A DNA stretch of 64,000 bases from Microtetraspora glauca (GCA_000721275.1 JOFO01000037.1:7073-71072), one strand, 5' to 3'. Positions 45,735 through 56,020 are shown, counted from the stretch's first letter. Notes: generated by a model not told the origin, from the letters alone. Numbers and translations are program-made.

Positions 45735-48188
45735 GTGACCACCCCCGAACCGCAGGACGCGACCGGAGAGCAGGGCCGCCGAGGCTACGCGGCGGCCCGG
45801 TCGGCGCTCCTCCAGGAGAGGACCGCGTCCGGCCCGGAGCGCCGCGCCGCCCTCGCCCGCCTCACCGACGACTGGCTCGCCGGCCTCTTCGCCGCCGCCG
45901 CGCCGCCGCCCGGCACCGCCCTCGTCGCCGTCGGCGGCTACGGCCGCGCGGAACTCTCCCCGCGCAGCGACCTCGACCTCCTGCTGCTCCACGACGGCAG
46001 CGCCCCGAAGGAGGCGGTCGCCGCCCTCGCCGACCGCCTCTGGTACCCCGTCTGGGACCTCGGGCTCGCCCTCGACCACTCCGTCCGCACCCCCGCCCAG
46101 GCCCGCGCCACCGCCGCCGACGACCTCAAGGTCCAGCTCGGCCTCCTCGACGCCCGGCCGCTCGCCGGCGACACCGCCCTCGCCACGGCCCTGCGCTCCA
46201 CCGTCCTCGCCGACTGGCGCAACCAGGCCGCCCGCCGCCTCCCCGAACTCGCCGAGCTCTGCCGCGACCGCGCCGAACGCGCCGGCGAACTCCGCTTCCT
46301 CCTCGAACCCGACCTCAAGGAGGCCCGCGGCGGCCTCCGCGACGCCCAGGCCCTGCGCGCCGTCGCCGCCTCCTGGCTCGCCGACGCCCCCCGCGACGGC
46401 CTCGACACCGCCCGCCGCCGCCTCCTCGACGCCCGCGACGCCCTCCACCTCGCCACCGGCCGCGCCACCGACCGGCTCGCCCTCCAGGAACAGGACGCCG
46501 TCGCCAAGGAACTCGGCCTGCTCGACGCCGACACCCTGCTCCGCGAGGTGTACGAGGCCGCCGGCACCGTCACGTACGCCTCCGACGTCACCTGGCGCGA
46601 GGTCGCCCGCGTCCTCAAGGCCCGCTCCGCCCGCCCCCGCCTGCGCGGCCTCCTCGGCGGCCGGTCCCCGCAGAAGGCCCCCGCCGAGCGGACCCCGCTC
46701 GCCGAGGGCGTCGTCGAGATGGACGGCGAGGCCGTCCTCGCCCTCTCCGCCCGGCCCGAACGCGACCCGGCCCTCCCGCTCCGCGCCGCCGCCGCGGCGG
46801 CCCAGCACGGCCTGCCGCTCTCCCCGCACGCCGTCCGCCGGCTCGCCGCCACCGCCAAGCCGCTGCCCGTGCCCTGGCCGGCCGAGGCCCGCGAGGCGCT
46901 CGTCACCCTGCTCGGCGCCGGAGCCGCCGCGATCCCGGTCTGGGAGGCCCTGGAGGCCGAAGGGCTCGTCACCCGCCTGCTGCCCGACTGGGAACGCGTC
47001 CGCCACCGCCCCCAGCGCAACCCCGTCCACACCTGGACCGTCGACCGCCACCTCGTCGAGACCGCCGTCCGCGCCGCCTCCCTCACCCGCCGCGTCGGCC
47101 GCCCCGACCTCCTCCTCGTCGCCGCGCTCCTCCACGACATCGGCAAGGGCTGGCCCGGCGACCACTCCGTCGCCGGCGAGACCATCGCCCGCGACCTCGC
47201 CGCCCGCGTCGGCTTCGACCGCACCGACACCGCCACCGTCGCCACCGTCGTCCGCCACCACCTCCTCCTCGTCGACACCGCCACCCGGCGCGACCTCGAC
47301 GACCCCGCCACCGTCCAGGCCGTCGCCGCCGCCGTCGGCACCGTCGGCACCCTCGAACTCCTCCACGCCCTCACCGAGGCCGACGCGCTCGCCACCGGAC
47401 CCGCCGCCTGGTCCGCCTGGCGCGCCTCCCTCGTCGCCGACCTCGTCAAACGCGTCACCGGCGTCCTCGCCGGCGAGCCGCTGCCCGACCCCGAGGCCGC
47501 CGCGCCCAGCGCCGAACAGGAACGGCTCGCCGTCGAGGCGCTGCGCACCGGCGAACCCGTCCTCGCCCTCCACACCCGCGACGAGCAGCCCCTCGACCCC
47601 GACGAGCCCGAACCCGTCGGCGTCGAACTCCTCATCGCCCTGCCCGACCAGCCGGGCGTCCTGCCCGCCGTCGCCGGCGTCCTCGCCCTCCACCGGCTCA
47701 CCGTCCGCGCCGCCGAACTCCGGGCCGTCGAACTCCCCGCGGAACTGGGCGCCGCGCCCGGCCCCGTGCTCGTCCTCGACTGGCGGGTCGCCGCCGAGTA
47801 CGGCTCCCTGCCCCAGGGCCACCGGCTCCGCGCCGACCTGCTGCGCGCCCTCGACGGCTCCCTCGACATCCCCGCCCGGCTCGCCGAGCGCGAGGCCGCC
47901 TACCCGCGCCGCCGCGGCGTCCAGGCCCCGCCGCCCCGCGTCACCGTCGCCCCCGCCGACTCCCGCCTCGCCACCGTCCTGGAGGTCCGCGCCCAGGACG
48001 CCCCGGGCCTGCTCCACCGGATCGGCCGGGCCCTGGAGGGCGCGGCGGTCCGGGTCCGCAGCGCCCACGTCTCCACCCTCGGCGCCAACGCCGTGGACAC
48101 CCTGTACGTGACCCGCCCGGACGGCTCCCTCCTCCCGGACGAGGAGGCGATCGACCTGGCCCGGACGCTGGAGGCGGCGCTGGGGTGA
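45735..48188 (+). CDS. glnD: [protein-PII] nucleotidyltransferase (GlnD)
   Basis: 817 residues. It modifies and demodifies GlnK; in S. coelicolor the activity is adenylylation. Nucleotidyltransferase motif GGYGRAELSPRSDLD (G67 to D81), a central helical part, HD hydrolase domain with LLHDIGKGWPGDHS (H467/D468), and two C-terminal ACT domains (about 635-720 and 745-817) that sense glutamine. GTG start after AAGGAG. Third gene of the amtB operon but separated from glnK by a hairpin, which may reduce its expression. Confidence 0.96.
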   Translation: MTTPEPQDATGEQGRRGYAAARSALLQERTASGPERRAALARLTDDWLAGLFAAAAPPPGTALVAVGGYGRAELSPRSDLDLLLLHDGSAPKEAVAALADRLWYPVWDLGLALDHSVRTPAQARATAADDLKVQLGLLDARPLAGDTALATALRSTVLADWRNQAARRLPELAELCRDRAERAGELRFLLEPDLKEARGGLRDAQALRAVAASWLADAPRDGLDTARRRLLDARDALHLATGRATDRLALQEQDAVAKELGLLDADTLLREVYEAAGTVTYASDVTWREVARVLKARSARPRLRGLLGGRSPQKAPAERTPLAEGVVEMDGEAVLALSARPERDPALPLRAAAAAAQHGLPLSPHAVRRLAATAKPLPVPWPAEAREALVTLLGAGAAAIPVWEALEAEGLVTRLLPDWERVRHRPQRNPVHTWTVDRHLVETAVRAASLTRRVGRPDLLLVAALLHDIGKGWPGDHSVAGETIARDLAARVGFDRTDTATVATVVRHHLLLVDTATRRDLDDPATVQAVAAAVGTVGTLELLHALTEADALATGPAAWSAWRASLVADLVKRVTGVLAGEPLPDPEAAAPSAEQERLAVEALRTGEPVLALHTRDEQPLDPDEPEPVGVELLIALPDQPGVLPAVAGVLALHRLTVRAAELRAVELPAELGAAPGPVLVLDWRVAAEYGSLPQGHRLRADLLRALDGSLDIPARLAEREAAYPRRRGVQAPPPRVTVAPADSRLATVLEVRAQDAPGLLHRIGRALEGAAVRVRSAHVSTLGANAVDTLYVTRPDGSLLPDEEAIDLARTLEAALG

Positions 48189-48316
48189 GGGCGTGACGCG
48201 GGGGCGCTGTGTGCCGTTGAGCACTGCGTGCTCCCCGCTGGGGCGGGGGTGGCCCACTCCGTGGCAACGGCCGCCTGTCCGAGGCGGCGCGCTCCCCGCG
48301 CCCGCGGGGCAACCGT

Positions 48317-48344
48317 CCTCGCCGGTCCAATCCGACCGGCGAGG
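48317..48344 (+). terminator. terminator of the amtB-glnK-glnD operon
   Basis: CCTCGCCGGTC (48317-48327), loop CAATCC, GACCGGCGAGG (48334-48344): perfect 11-bp stem. Confidence 0.8.
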
Positions 48345-48413
48345 GCGGCTCCGTCCCGGGGCCGGATACCCTGGGTGGCGACCATCCGCCCCGACCCGAG
48401 GATCGCGACCACC

Positions 48414-49967
48414 GTGTTCGATACGCTTTCCGACCGCCTCAGCGCGACTTTCAAGTCCCTCCGGGGCAAAGGCCGCCTCTCCGAGCAGGACATCGACAGC
48501 GCGGCCCGGGAAATCCGTATCGCCCTCCTCGAGGCCGACGTCGCCCTGCCGGTCGTCCGCGCGTTCATCAAGAACGTCAAGGAGCGGGCTCTCGGCGCCG
48601 AGGTCTCCAAGGCGCTGAACCCCTCGCAGCAGGTCATCAAGATCGTCAACGACGAGCTGATCGCGATCCTCGGCGGTGAGACCCGCCGGCTGCGGTTCGC
48701 CAAGACCGCGCCGACCGTGATCATGCTCGCCGGTCTCCAGGGTGCCGGTAAGACCACCCTCGCCGGAAAGCTCGGCCTCTGGCTGAAGGGGCAGGGCCAC
48801 TCGCCGCTGCTCGTCGCCTGCGACCTCCAGCGCCCCAACGCCGTCAACCAGCTCTCCGTCGTCGCCGACCGCGCCGGCGTCGCCTTCTACGGCCCGCAGC
48901 CCGGCAACGGCGTCGGCGACCCGGTCCAGGTCGCCAAGGACTCGATCGAGTACGCGCGCACCAAGCTGTACGACGTCGTCATCGTCGACACCGCCGGCCG
49001 CCTCGGCATCGACCAGGAGCTGATGCAGCAGGCGGCCGACATCCGGGACGCCGTCTCGCCCGACGAGATCCTCTTCGTCGTCGACGCCATGATCGGTCAG
49101 GACGCGGTCAACACCGCCGAGGCGTTCCGCGACGGCGTCGGCTTCGACGGCGTCGTGCTCTCCAAGCTCGACGGCGACGCCCGCGGTGGTGCCGCGCTCT
49201 CCATCGCGCACGTCACCGGCAAGCAGATCATGTTCGCCTCCAACGGCGAGAAGCTGGACGACTTCGACGCGTTCCACCCGGACCGCATGGCGTCCCGCAT
49301 CCTCGGCATGGGCGACATGCTGTCGCTCATCGAGAAGGCCCAGCAGACCTTCGACGAGGAAGAGGCCGCCAAGATGGCCTCGAAGCTCGCGTCGAAGAAG
49401 GGCCAGGACTTCACCCTGGACGACTTCCTCGCCCAGATGGAGCAGGTCCGCAAGATGGGCTCCATCAGCAAGCTCCTCGGCATGCTGCCCGGCATGGGGC
49501 AGATGAAGGAGCAGATCGCCAACATCGACGAGCGGGACGTGGACCGCACCGCCGCCATCATCAAGTCGATGACGCCGGCCGAGCGCCAGGACCCGACCAT
49601 CATCAACGGCTCCCGCCGCGCCCGTATCGCCAAGGGTTCCGGTGTCGAGGTCAGCGCGGTGAAGGGCCTGGTCGAGCGGTTCTTCGAGGCCCGCAAGATG
49701 ATGTCCCGGATGGCCCAGGGCGGCGGCCTGCCCGGCATGCCCGGCATCCCCGGCATGGGCGGCGGCCCCGGCCGGCAGAAGAAGCAGATCAAGCAGGCCA
49801 AGGGCAAGCGCAAGAGCGGCAACCCGATGAAGCGGAAGGCCGAGGAGCAGGCCGCCCAGGCGAAGCGGGAGCAGGCCCAGCAGGGCGGCGCCTTCGGGCT
49901 GCCGGGCGCCGGGCAGGGCCCGCAGGACTTCGAGCTGCCGGACGAGTTCAAGAAGTTCATGGGCTGA
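48414..49967 (+). CDS. ffh: signal recognition particle protein Ffh
   Basis: 517 residues. SRP GTPase that binds signal sequences and 4.5S RNA. N domain (1-90), P-loop GLQGAGKT at 107-114, DLQRPNAVNQL, DTAGRLGIDQELM and SKLDGDARGGAAL in the G domain, then the methionine-rich M domain (about 325-440, KLLGMLPGMGQMK). The C-terminal 80 residues are a G/P/M and K/Q-rich extension typical of actinobacteria. GTG at 48414; GAGG lies 13 nt upstream, a weak fit. TACCCT at 48367-48372 may be its -10. Confidence 0.97.
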   Translation: MFDTLSDRLSATFKSLRGKGRLSEQDIDSAAREIRIALLEADVALPVVRAFIKNVKERALGAEVSKALNPSQQVIKIVNDELIAILGGETRRLRFAKTAPTVIMLAGLQGAGKTTLAGKLGLWLKGQGHSPLLVACDLQRPNAVNQLSVVADRAGVAFYGPQPGNGVGDPVQVAKDSIEYARTKLYDVVIVDTAGRLGIDQELMQQAADIRDAVSPDEILFVVDAMIGQDAVNTAEAFRDGVGFDGVVLSKLDGDARGGAALSIAHVTGKQIMFASNGEKLDDFDAFHPDRMASRILGMGDMLSLIEKAQQTFDEEEAAKMASKLASKKGQDFTLDDFLAQMEQVRKMGSISKLLGMLPGMGQMKEQIANIDERDVDRTAAIIKSMTPAERQDPTIINGSRRARIAKGSGVEVSAVKGLVERFFEARKMMSRMAQGGGLPGMPGIPGMGGGPGRQKKQIKQAKGKRKSGNPMKRKAEEQAAQAKREQAQQGGAFGLPGAGQGPQDFELPDEFKKFMG

Positions 49968-49990
49968 CGGTCTCCGGACGCCCCGCGAGA

Positions 49991-50031
49991 AGGGGCCCGT
50001 GGCGGGTACGCAACCGCCCCGGGCCTCTTTT
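49991..50031 (+). terminator. terminator of ffh
   Basis: Outer stem GGGCCCG/CGGGCC(T) and inner stem GGCGGGT/ACCGCC with loop ACGCA, followed by CTCTTTTC, one of the few T-rich tails in the window. Confidence 0.8.
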
Positions 50032-50110
50032 CGCCCCCCCGGCCCGCCCGGAATGCCGCTTCTGTCGCGATCTTCGATACTGGGGCCACTGCCGCCCCGA
50101 GGAGAGCGAC

Positions 50111-52069
50111 GTGGCCAACCCCGTACCCCCGCGCGACCGGACCGACCAGCCCTGGCGCTCGGAGGGGGCGCCGCCGCCCCCGCCGCCGAAGCGGAAGATG
50201 CCCGGCGGCTGGGGCAGCCTCATCCTCACCGCGCTCGCCGTGTACCTGATCACCAACATCGTGCTGTCCTTCTTCAACGAGGGCGACGGGCCGACGATCT
50301 CGTACACCGAGTTCAGCAAGCAGGTCACCGCCGGGAACGTCACCAAGATCTACTCCAAGGGCGACGCCATCCAGGGGCAGCTGAAGGACAAGCAGCCGGT
50401 GCCCGACGGCAAGGGCGACTACACCAAGTTCCAGACCCAGCGGCCGGCCTTCGCCGACGACGACCTGTGGGCGCAGCTCACCAAGCAGAAGGTCACCGTC
50501 ACCGCCGAGCCCGTCGTGCAGGAACGCTCCTTCCTCGCCAACCTCCTCCTCTCGCTCGCCCCGATGCTGCTCCTCGTGCTGCTCTGGGTCTTCATCGCCC
50601 GCCGGATGAGCTCCGGCATGGGCGGCGCCGGCGGGATGCTCGGCCGCAAGCAGCCGCCGAAACCGGTGGAGCTGGAGGGCGGCAAGCGCACCACGTTCGC
50701 CGACGTGGCCGGCATCGACGAGGTGGAGGGCGAGCTCAACGACGTCGTCGACTTCCTGAAGAACCCCGACGCCTACCGGCGGATGGGCGCCAAGATGCCG
50801 CGGGGCGTGCTGCTCGCCGGCCCGCCCGGCACCGGCAAGACGCTCCTCGCGCGGGCCGTGGCCGGCGAGGCCGGGGTGCCGTTCTTCTCGGCCTCCGCCT
50901 CCGAGTTCATCGAGATGATCGTCGGCGTCGGCGCCTCCCGGGTCCGCGAGCTGTTCGCCGAGGCCCGCAAGGTCGCCCCCGCGATCATCTTCATCGACGA
51001 GATCGACACCATCGGCCGGGCCCGCGGCGGCGGCTCGGGCATGGGCGGCCACGACGAACGTGAGCAGACGCTCAACCAGATCCTCACCGAGATGGACGGC
51101 TTCACCGGTTCCGAGGGCGTCATCGTGCTGGCCGCGACCAACCGGGCCGACGTCCTCGACCCCGCCCTCACCCGCCCCGGCCGCTTCGACCGGATCGTGC
51201 ACGTCAACCCGCCGGACCGGGGCGGCCGGGAGGCCATCCTGAAGATCCACACCCGGCAGATCCCGCTCGCGAAGGACGTCGACCTGGAGCAGGTCGCCCG
51301 CACCACCCCCGGCATGACCGGCGCCGAACTCGCCAACCTCGCCAACGAGGCCGCCCTCCTCGCCGTCAAGCGCGAGCAGAAGGCCGTCACCCAGTCGGAC
51401 CTCTCCGACGCTCTGGAGAAGGTGCAGCTCGGCGCCGAGCGTCCGCTCGTCATGCCCGAGGAGGAGCGCCGCCGCACCGCGTACCACGAGAGCGGCCACG
51501 CCCTGCTCGGCATGCTCCAGCCCGGCGCCGACCCGGTCCGCAAGATCACCATCGTGCCGCGCGGCCGGGCCCTCGGCGTCACCCTCTCCACCCCGGACGC
51601 CGACAAGTACGCCTACACCGAGGAGTACCTGCGCGGCCGGATCATCGGCGCCCTCGGCGGCATGGCGGCCGAGCAGGTCGTCTTCGGCGTCATCACCACC
51701 GGCGCGGAGAGCGACCTGGAGCAGGTCACGAACATCGCGCGGGGCATGGTCGGCCGCTGGGGCATGAGCGAGACCGTCGGCCGACTGACCGCGATCCCCA
51801 GCGACGCCCAGCAGGCGTACGGGCTCTCCGCCGCCCCCGCGACCCTCGACGCCGTCGACGCCGAGATGCGCCGGATCGTCGACGAGTGCTACGTGGACGC
51901 CGTACGGCTCCTGCGCGAGCACCGCGACCGGCTGGACGCCCTCAGCGCCGCGCTGCTGGAGAACGAGACCCTGGAGGAGGACGCGGCCTACCGGGCGGCG
52001 GGCATCGAGCGCCCCGCCCCGGACGCGCCCGAGCCGGGCGTCCGGCCCGACCCGGAGCGGCGCGCCTGA
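50111..52069 (+). CDS. ftsH: ATP-dependent zinc metalloprotease FtsH
   Basis: 652 residues. Membrane-anchored AAA protease. TM1 at about 36-55, extracytoplasmic loop to about 145, TM2 ([20 protein letters not shown]), AAA domain with Walker A GPPGTGKT at 237-244, Walker [18 protein letters not shown] and SRH region [20 protein letters not shown], then the peptidase with H459-E460-x-x-H463 and third ligand D535. GTG after AGGAGAG. Streptomyces normally have a second ftsH near folE; this copy follows ffh. Confidence 0.96.
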   Translation: MANPVPPRDRTDQPWRSEGAPPPPPPKRKMPGGWGSLILTALAVYLITNIVLSFFNEGDGPTISYTEFSKQVTAGNVTKIYSKGDAIQGQLKDKQPVPDGKGDYTKFQTQRPAFADDDLWAQLTKQKVTVTAEPVVQERSFLANLLLSLAPMLLLVLLWVFIARRMSSGMGGAGGMLGRKQPPKPVELEGGKRTTFADVAGIDEVEGELNDVVDFLKNPDAYRRMGAKMPRGVLLAGPPGTGKTLLARAVAGEAGVPFFSASASEFIEMIVGVGASRVRELFAEARKVAPAIIFIDEIDTIGRARGGGSGMGGHDEREQTLNQILTEMDGFTGSEGVIVLAATNRADVLDPALTRPGRFDRIVHVNPPDRGGREAILKIHTRQIPLAKDVDLEQVARTTPGMTGAELANLANEAALLAVKREQKAVTQSDLSDALEKVQLGAERPLVMPEEERRRTAYHESGHALLGMLQPGADPVRKITIVPRGRALGVTLSTPDADKYAYTEEYLRGRIIGALGGMAAEQVVFGVITTGAESDLEQVTNIARGMVGRWGMSETVGRLTAIPSDAQQAYGLSAAPATLDAVDAEMRRIVDECYVDAVRLLREHRDRLDALSAALLENETLEEDAAYRAAGIERPAPDAPEPGVRPDPERRA

Positions 52070-52076
52070 GCGGCGG

Positions 52077-52802
52077 TCAGGGCACGCGCGCGACGACGTA
52101 CCGGAAGTCGTTCGGCATCCACACCGTGCCGTCCGGGCGGCGGTACGGGGCCAGCGCCTCCTCGATCTCCTTCTCCACCTGCGCCGGGTCGCCGGCCCGC
52201 GCGGCAGCGTCGAAGGCGCCGGTCGACAGCAGCCCGCGCACCGCGCTGCTCTCGTCCGCGTACCCGAAGGGGCAGGCGACCCGCCCCGCGCCGACCGGCC
52301 GCAGCCCGGCCCGGGCCGCGAGGACGGCGAGGTCGGTACGGGGGGAGGGGCGCCGGTCCGCGAGCCGGTCCGCCAGCCGCAGCAGCGGCTCCGTCGCGCA
52401 CCGCTCCGGCGGCCCCCAGCCGGCCAGCACGACCGTCGCGCCCGGTTGGGCCGCCCGGGTGAGGTCGGCCGGCGCGAAGCCGGTGCGGTCGCCCGCGTGG
52501 AAGGCGGTGACGACGTCGTACGGGCCGTCCTCCGGTACGCCGGAGGTGACCGGCACGTCCTCGGGGAGGCGTGTCCTGGCGAGCTCCACGCGCGCGTGGT
52601 CCCGCTCCGCCCCGGCGGCCGAGGCGCCCCGGGCGGTCGCCATCAGCAGGGCGAGGCCGGTGCCGCAGTCCAGGCCCAGCAGGCGGGTGCCGGGGCCGAC
52701 GCCGACGCGATCGTAGGCCGCCTCGTACAGCGGGACGAGCATCCGTTCCTGGATCTCGGCCCAGTCGCGCGCGGGGTGGTGCGGGACGAGCGTAGGTGTC
52801 AT
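52077..52802 (-). CDS. SAM-dependent methyltransferase-like protein
   Basis: 241 residues, MTPTLVPHHPARDWAEIQERM. Class I SAM fold: motif I TRLLGLDCGTGLALLMATARG (glycine-rich), acidic end of strand 2 in GAERDHARVELAR, YDVVTAFHAGDRTGFAPADL as motif IV and an RRPDGTVWMPNDFRYVVAR end. The substrate is unknown. The ATG at 52802 is the first in frame. Convergent with ftsH (7 bp apart), so no room for a separate terminator. Confidence 0.82.
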   Translation of the reverse strand: MTPTLVPHHPARDWAEIQERMLVPLYEAAYDRVGVGPGTRLLGLDCGTGLALLMATARGASAAGAERDHARVELARTRLPEDVPVTSGVPEDGPYDVVTAFHAGDRTGFAPADLTRAAQPGATVVLAGWGPPERCATEPLLRLADRLADRRPSPRTDLAVLAARAGLRPVGAGRVACPFGYADESSAVRGLLSTGAFDAAARAGDPAQVEKEIEEALAPYRRPDGTVWMPNDFRYVVARVP

Positions 52803-53142
52803 GGATCAGGCCCCATTCCGTGCCGGACGACAGCCCCCCGTAGCCAGGGAACTGCGCTTCGCCCCCCGCGTCCAGTGGTCGGGCCGGACGACCGGGGGAC
52901 GAGTTCGGGCCACCCCCTGAAAGATGTCGGCCGGGGGAGGGGGGTGGTGCCCGAACTCGGGCACGGGCGCGGTAGTGTCCCCTCCCACACCGCCCCGGCG
53001 TGCGTGACCTGACCGCGCGCCGGGGCGTATGCGCCGCTGTGCACCAGCTGTGGACGCCTCGCTACCGACTGACGGGTACGTGCAAAATATTTGAGTTGCC
53101 CCGGAATGGAACCCGGAGGGGATCCGGCTCGTTGTACCCGAC
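52803..53142. other. divergent spacer with nested inverted repeats
   Basis: 340 bp without a convincing gene. CGAGTTCGGGC (52900-52910) is the inverse of GCCCGAACTCG (52949-52959), and the second arm is itself part of the palindrome GTGCCCGA-AC-TCGGGCAC (52947-52964). An AT-rich GCAAAATATTTGAG stretch at about 53083-53096 lies close before the zincin-like gene. Confidence 0.55.
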
Positions 53143-53736
53143 GTGAGCACGACACCACCTGTCCTCGCCGCAGAGCTGGCGCAGGCGTGGGCCGACATTC
53201 AGCGGCACCACCCCGAGCTGCCGGACCTCGCCGCGCCCGAGTCCCTGATCGGAGAGTCGTCGTCCGCCTGCGGCGCCGAGCTCTCCTTCGAGCGACTGCT
53301 CCACGAGGCAGTCCACGGCATCGCCGCCGCCCGGGGTGTCCGCGACACCTCCCGCGCCGGCCGCTACCACAACCGCAGATTCCTCGCGATCGCCGAGGAG
53401 ATGGGCCTCGACCATCCCGAGGAGCCGCACGCCAGCAGCGGCTTCTCCCTGGTCACGCTCACCCCCGAGGCGAAGCGGCGGTACCGGCCCACCATCGAGC
53501 GGCTCCAGCGCGCCCTCAAGGCCCACACCGTGGCCACGGCCGCCGACACCAAGCGCTCCTTCCGCGGACCGGCCGCCCGGCACGGCTCCTCGGGCGGCGG
53601 CGTCCGGGTCAAGGCCGTCTGCGACTGCGGGCGCAACGTGCGCGTGGTGCCCTCGGTGCTCGCCCAGGCGCCGATCGTCTGCGGCGGCTGCGGCAAGCCG
53701 TTCCGGATCCCGGAGACCGTGGGCGCCGCAGGCTGA
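53143..53736 (+). CDS. SprT-like/zincin protein with C-terminal zinc ribbon
   Basis: 197 residues. The segment SFERLLHEAVHGIAAARGVRDTSR contains an HExxH zinc-protease motif (HEAVH), followed by SRAGRYHNRRFLAIAEEMGLD, where a further histidine could be the third ligand. The C-terminal 50 residues carry a zinc ribbon (AVCDCGRNVRVVP, CGGCGKPFRIP). The overall plan matches SprT-like metallopeptidases acting on DNA-protein crosslinks, but the match is by motif only. ATG/GTG at 53143 after GACGT; the AT-rich upstream patch may be its promoter. Followed by rpsP. Confidence 0.75.
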   Translation: MSTTPPVLAAELAQAWADIQRHHPELPDLAAPESLIGESSSACGAELSFERLLHEAVHGIAAARGVRDTSRAGRYHNRRFLAIAEEMGLDHPEEPHASSGFSLVTLTPEAKRRYRPTIERLQRALKAHTVATAADTKRSFRGPAARHGSSGGGVRVKAVCDCGRNVRVVPSVLAQAPIVCGGCGKPFRIPETVGAAG

Positions 53737-53890
53737 CCTGGCGGGGTGTGGCACAATGGTCAGCTGTACTCGACAGTCGCACAGGACCCCTCTCTCCTCC
53801 GGCTGACGCGTCCATCGGGCACCCGAGTACCGCAACCCCACGTGGCATCTCAAGTGCCCACCCACGTCAAGACCAGGAGACACCACTCCA

Positions 53891-54322
53891 GTGGCAGTCA
53901 AGATCAAGCTCAAGCGCCTCGGCAAGATCCGCCAGCCGCACTACCGCATCGTCGTCGCCGACTCGCGCACCCGCCGTGACGGCCGCGCGATCGAGGAGAT
54001 CGGCCTCTACCACCCGACGTACAACCCGTCGCGTATCGAGGTCGACTCCGAGCGTGCGCAGTACTGGCTCTCCGTCGGCGCCCAGCCGACCGAGCCGGTT
54101 CTCGCCATCCTGAAGCTCACCGGCGACTGGCAGAAGCACAAGGGCCTCCCGGCCCCGGAGAAGCCGCTGCTCGCCCCGGCGACCAAGGAAGAGAAGCGCG
54201 CTTCCTTCGACGAGTTCGCCAAGGCGCTCGAGGGTGCCGAGGACAAGGGTGAGGCCATCACCCCGAAGGCCAAGAAGGCGAAGGCGGACGAGGCCGAGGC
54301 CGAGTCCACCACCGAGGCCTGA
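53891..54322 (+). CDS. rpsP: 30S ribosomal protein S16
   Basis: 143 residues. [42 protein letters not shown] is the S16 core (1-80); the rest is an actinobacterial K/A/E-rich extension. Head of the operon rpsP-khpA-rimM-trmD-rplS. GTG start 6-10 nt after CAGGAG. The 150-bp leader contains several short inverted repeats and may be regulatory, but I recognise no named leader. Confidence 0.97.
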   Translation: MAVKIKLKRLGKIRQPHYRIVVADSRTRRDGRAIEEIGLYHPTYNPSRIEVDSERAQYWLSVGAQPTEPVLAILKLTGDWQKHKGLPAPEKPLLAPATKEEKRASFDEFAKALEGAEDKGEAITPKAKKAKADEAEAESTTEA

Positions 54323-54324
54323 TC

Positions 54325-54564
54325 ATGCTCGAGGAGGCTCTCGAGCACCTCGTGAAGGGCATCGTCGACAACCCTGACGACGTGCAGGTCGCCTCGCGCA
54401 ACCTGCGCCGCGGTCGCGTGCTGGAGGTCCGGGTCCACCCCGACGACCTCGGCAAGGTGATCGGCCGCAACGGCCGCACCGCGCGTGCGCTGCGGACCGT
54501 CGTGGGCGCCATCGGCGGTCGTGGCATCCGCGTCGACCTCGTCGACGTGGACCAGGTCCGCTGA
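54325..54564 (+). CDS. khpA: KH-domain RNA-binding protein KhpA
   Basis: 79 residues. Single type-II KH domain: VHPDDLGKVIGRNGRTARALRTVV contains the GxxG loop (GRNG) that grips RNA. MLEEALEHLVKGIVDNPDDV is the usual N terminus. Two bases after rpsP, so translationally coupled. KhpA with KhpB binds many sRNAs and mRNAs in Gram-positive bacteria. A large hairpin separates it from rimM. Confidence 0.94.
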   Translation: MLEEALEHLVKGIVDNPDDVQVASRNLRRGRVLEVRVHPDDLGKVIGRNGRTARALRTVVGAIGGRGIRVDLVDVDQVR

Positions 54565-54575
54565 AAGTTTGACAC

Positions 54576-54621
54576 CGGCACGGGCCGGGGAGGGCAGACC
54601 GCCCACCCCGGCCCGTTGCCG
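54576..54621 (+). terminator. intra-operon hairpin between khpA and rimM
   Basis: CGGGCCGGGG (54581-54590) pairs with CCCCGGCCCG (54606-54615), extended outside by CGGCA/TGCCG (54576-54580 with 54617-54621, one bulge) and inside by GGGC/GCCC. It ends 20 bp before rimM. Acts as terminator, attenuator or RNA-processing site. Confidence 0.7.
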
Positions 54622-54641
54622 TACGACAGGAGAGTTCACCA

Positions 54642-55196
54642 GTGCAGTTGGTAGTCGCGCGGATCGGCCGCGCCCACGGGATCAGGGGCGACGTCACCGT
54701 GGAGGTGCGCACCGACGAGCCCGAGCTGCGGCTCGGTCCCGGCGCCGTCCTGCTCACCGACCCGCCCTCCGCCGGTCCGCTGACCGTCGAGTCCGGCAAG
54801 GTGCACAGCGGCCGGCTGCTGCTCCGCTTCGAGGGCGTCCACGACCGCAACGCCGCCGAGGCGCTCCGCAACACCCTCCTCATCGCCGAGGTCGACCCGG
54901 CCGAGCTGCCCGAGGAGGAGGACGAGTACTACGACCACCAGCTCGTCGACCTCGACGTGGTCCTCGCCGACGGCACCGAGGTCGGCGTGATCACCGAGAT
55001 CTCCCACCTGCCCTCGCAGGACCTGCTCATCGTGGAGCGTCCCGACGGCACCGAGCTGATGATCCCCTTCGTCGAGCAGATCGTCACCGAGATCGACCTG
55101 GAGAACCAGCGGGCCGTCATCGCCCCGCCGCCCGGCCTCATCGACGACCGCGCCGAGATCGCCTCCGCCCGCGACGCCGAGGACGAGCAGGCATGA
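54642..55196 (+). CDS. rimM: ribosome maturation factor RimM
   Basis: 184 residues. [27 protein letters not shown] is the RimM N-terminal domain; the C-terminal PRC-barrel holds [16 protein letters not shown] and [14 protein letters not shown]. It helps mature the 30S head together with S16 and S19. GTG at 54642 after AGGAGAG. The stop overlaps trmD by 4 nt. Confidence 0.96.
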   Translation: MQLVVARIGRAHGIRGDVTVEVRTDEPELRLGPGAVLLTDPPSAGPLTVESGKVHSGRLLLRFEGVHDRNAAEALRNTLLIAEVDPAELPEEEDEYYDHQLVDLDVVLADGTEVGVITEISHLPSQDLLIVERPDGTELMIPFVEQIVTEIDLENQRAVIAPPPGLIDDRAEIASARDAEDEQA

Positions 55197-56014
55197 GGCT
55201 CGACGTCGTCACGATCTTCCCCGAGTACCTGGAACCGCTGAACGTCTCCCTCGTCGGCAAGGCCCGCGCGCGCGGGCAGCTCGACGTGCACGTCCACGAC
55301 CTGCGCCGGTGGACGTACGACCGGCACAACACCGTCGACGACACCCCCTACGGCGGCGGTCCCGGCATGGTCATGAAGACCGAGCCCTGGGGCGACGCCC
55401 TCGACCAGACCCTCGCCGACGGCTACGAGGCCGGCGCCCGCGGCCCCGTCCTCGTCGTCCCCACCCCCAGCGGACGCCCCTTCACCCAGGAACTCGCCGT
55501 CGAGCTCTCCGAGCGGCCCTGGCTGATCTTCACCCCCGCCCGCTACGAGGGCATCGACCGCCGGGTCATGGACGAGTACGCCACCCGCATGCCGGTCTAC
55601 GAGGTCTCCATCGGCGACTACGTGCTCGCCGGCGGCGAGGCCGCCGTCCTCGTGATCACCGAGGCCGTCGCCCGTCTCCTGCCCGGCGTCCTCGGCAACG
55701 CCGAGTCGCACCGGGACGACTCCTTCGCCCCCGGCGCCATGGCCAACCTCCTCGAAGGCCCCGTCTACACCAAGCCGCCGAGCTGGCGCGGCCGGGAGAT
55801 CCCCGAGGTGCTGCTCAGCGGCCACCACGGCAAGATCGCCCGCTGGCGCCGCGACGAGGCGTTCCGCCGCACCGTCGCCCACCGGCCCGACCTCATCGAG
55901 CGCTGCGACCCCGCCGCCTTCGACAAGAAGGACCGCGAACTGCTGTCGATCCTCGGCTGGGCCCCCGAGCCCGGCGGGCGATTTTGGCGCAGGGTCGAGG
56001 GCGTGGAAGAATAG
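55193..56014 (+). CDS. trmD: tRNA (guanine37-N1)-methyltransferase
   Basis: 273 residues. It makes m1G37, preventing frameshifting. SPOUT knot enzyme: [46 protein letters not shown] and the knot [17 protein letters not shown] are intact; the C-terminal [20 protein letters not shown] segment binds tRNA. ATGA overlap with rimM. A structured 127-bp spacer precedes rplS. Confidence 0.97.
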   Translation: MRLDVVTIFPEYLEPLNVSLVGKARARGQLDVHVHDLRRWTYDRHNTVDDTPYGGGPGMVMKTEPWGDALDQTLADGYEAGARGPVLVVPTPSGRPFTQELAVELSERPWLIFTPARYEGIDRRVMDEYATRMPVYEVSIGDYVLAGGEAAVLVITEAVARLLPGVLGNAESHRDDSFAPGAMANLLEGPVYTKPPSWRGREIPEVLLSGHHGKIARWRRDEAFRRTVAHRPDLIERCDPAAFDKKDRELLSILGWAPEPGGRFWRRVEGVEE

Positions 56015-56020
56015 GCGACT

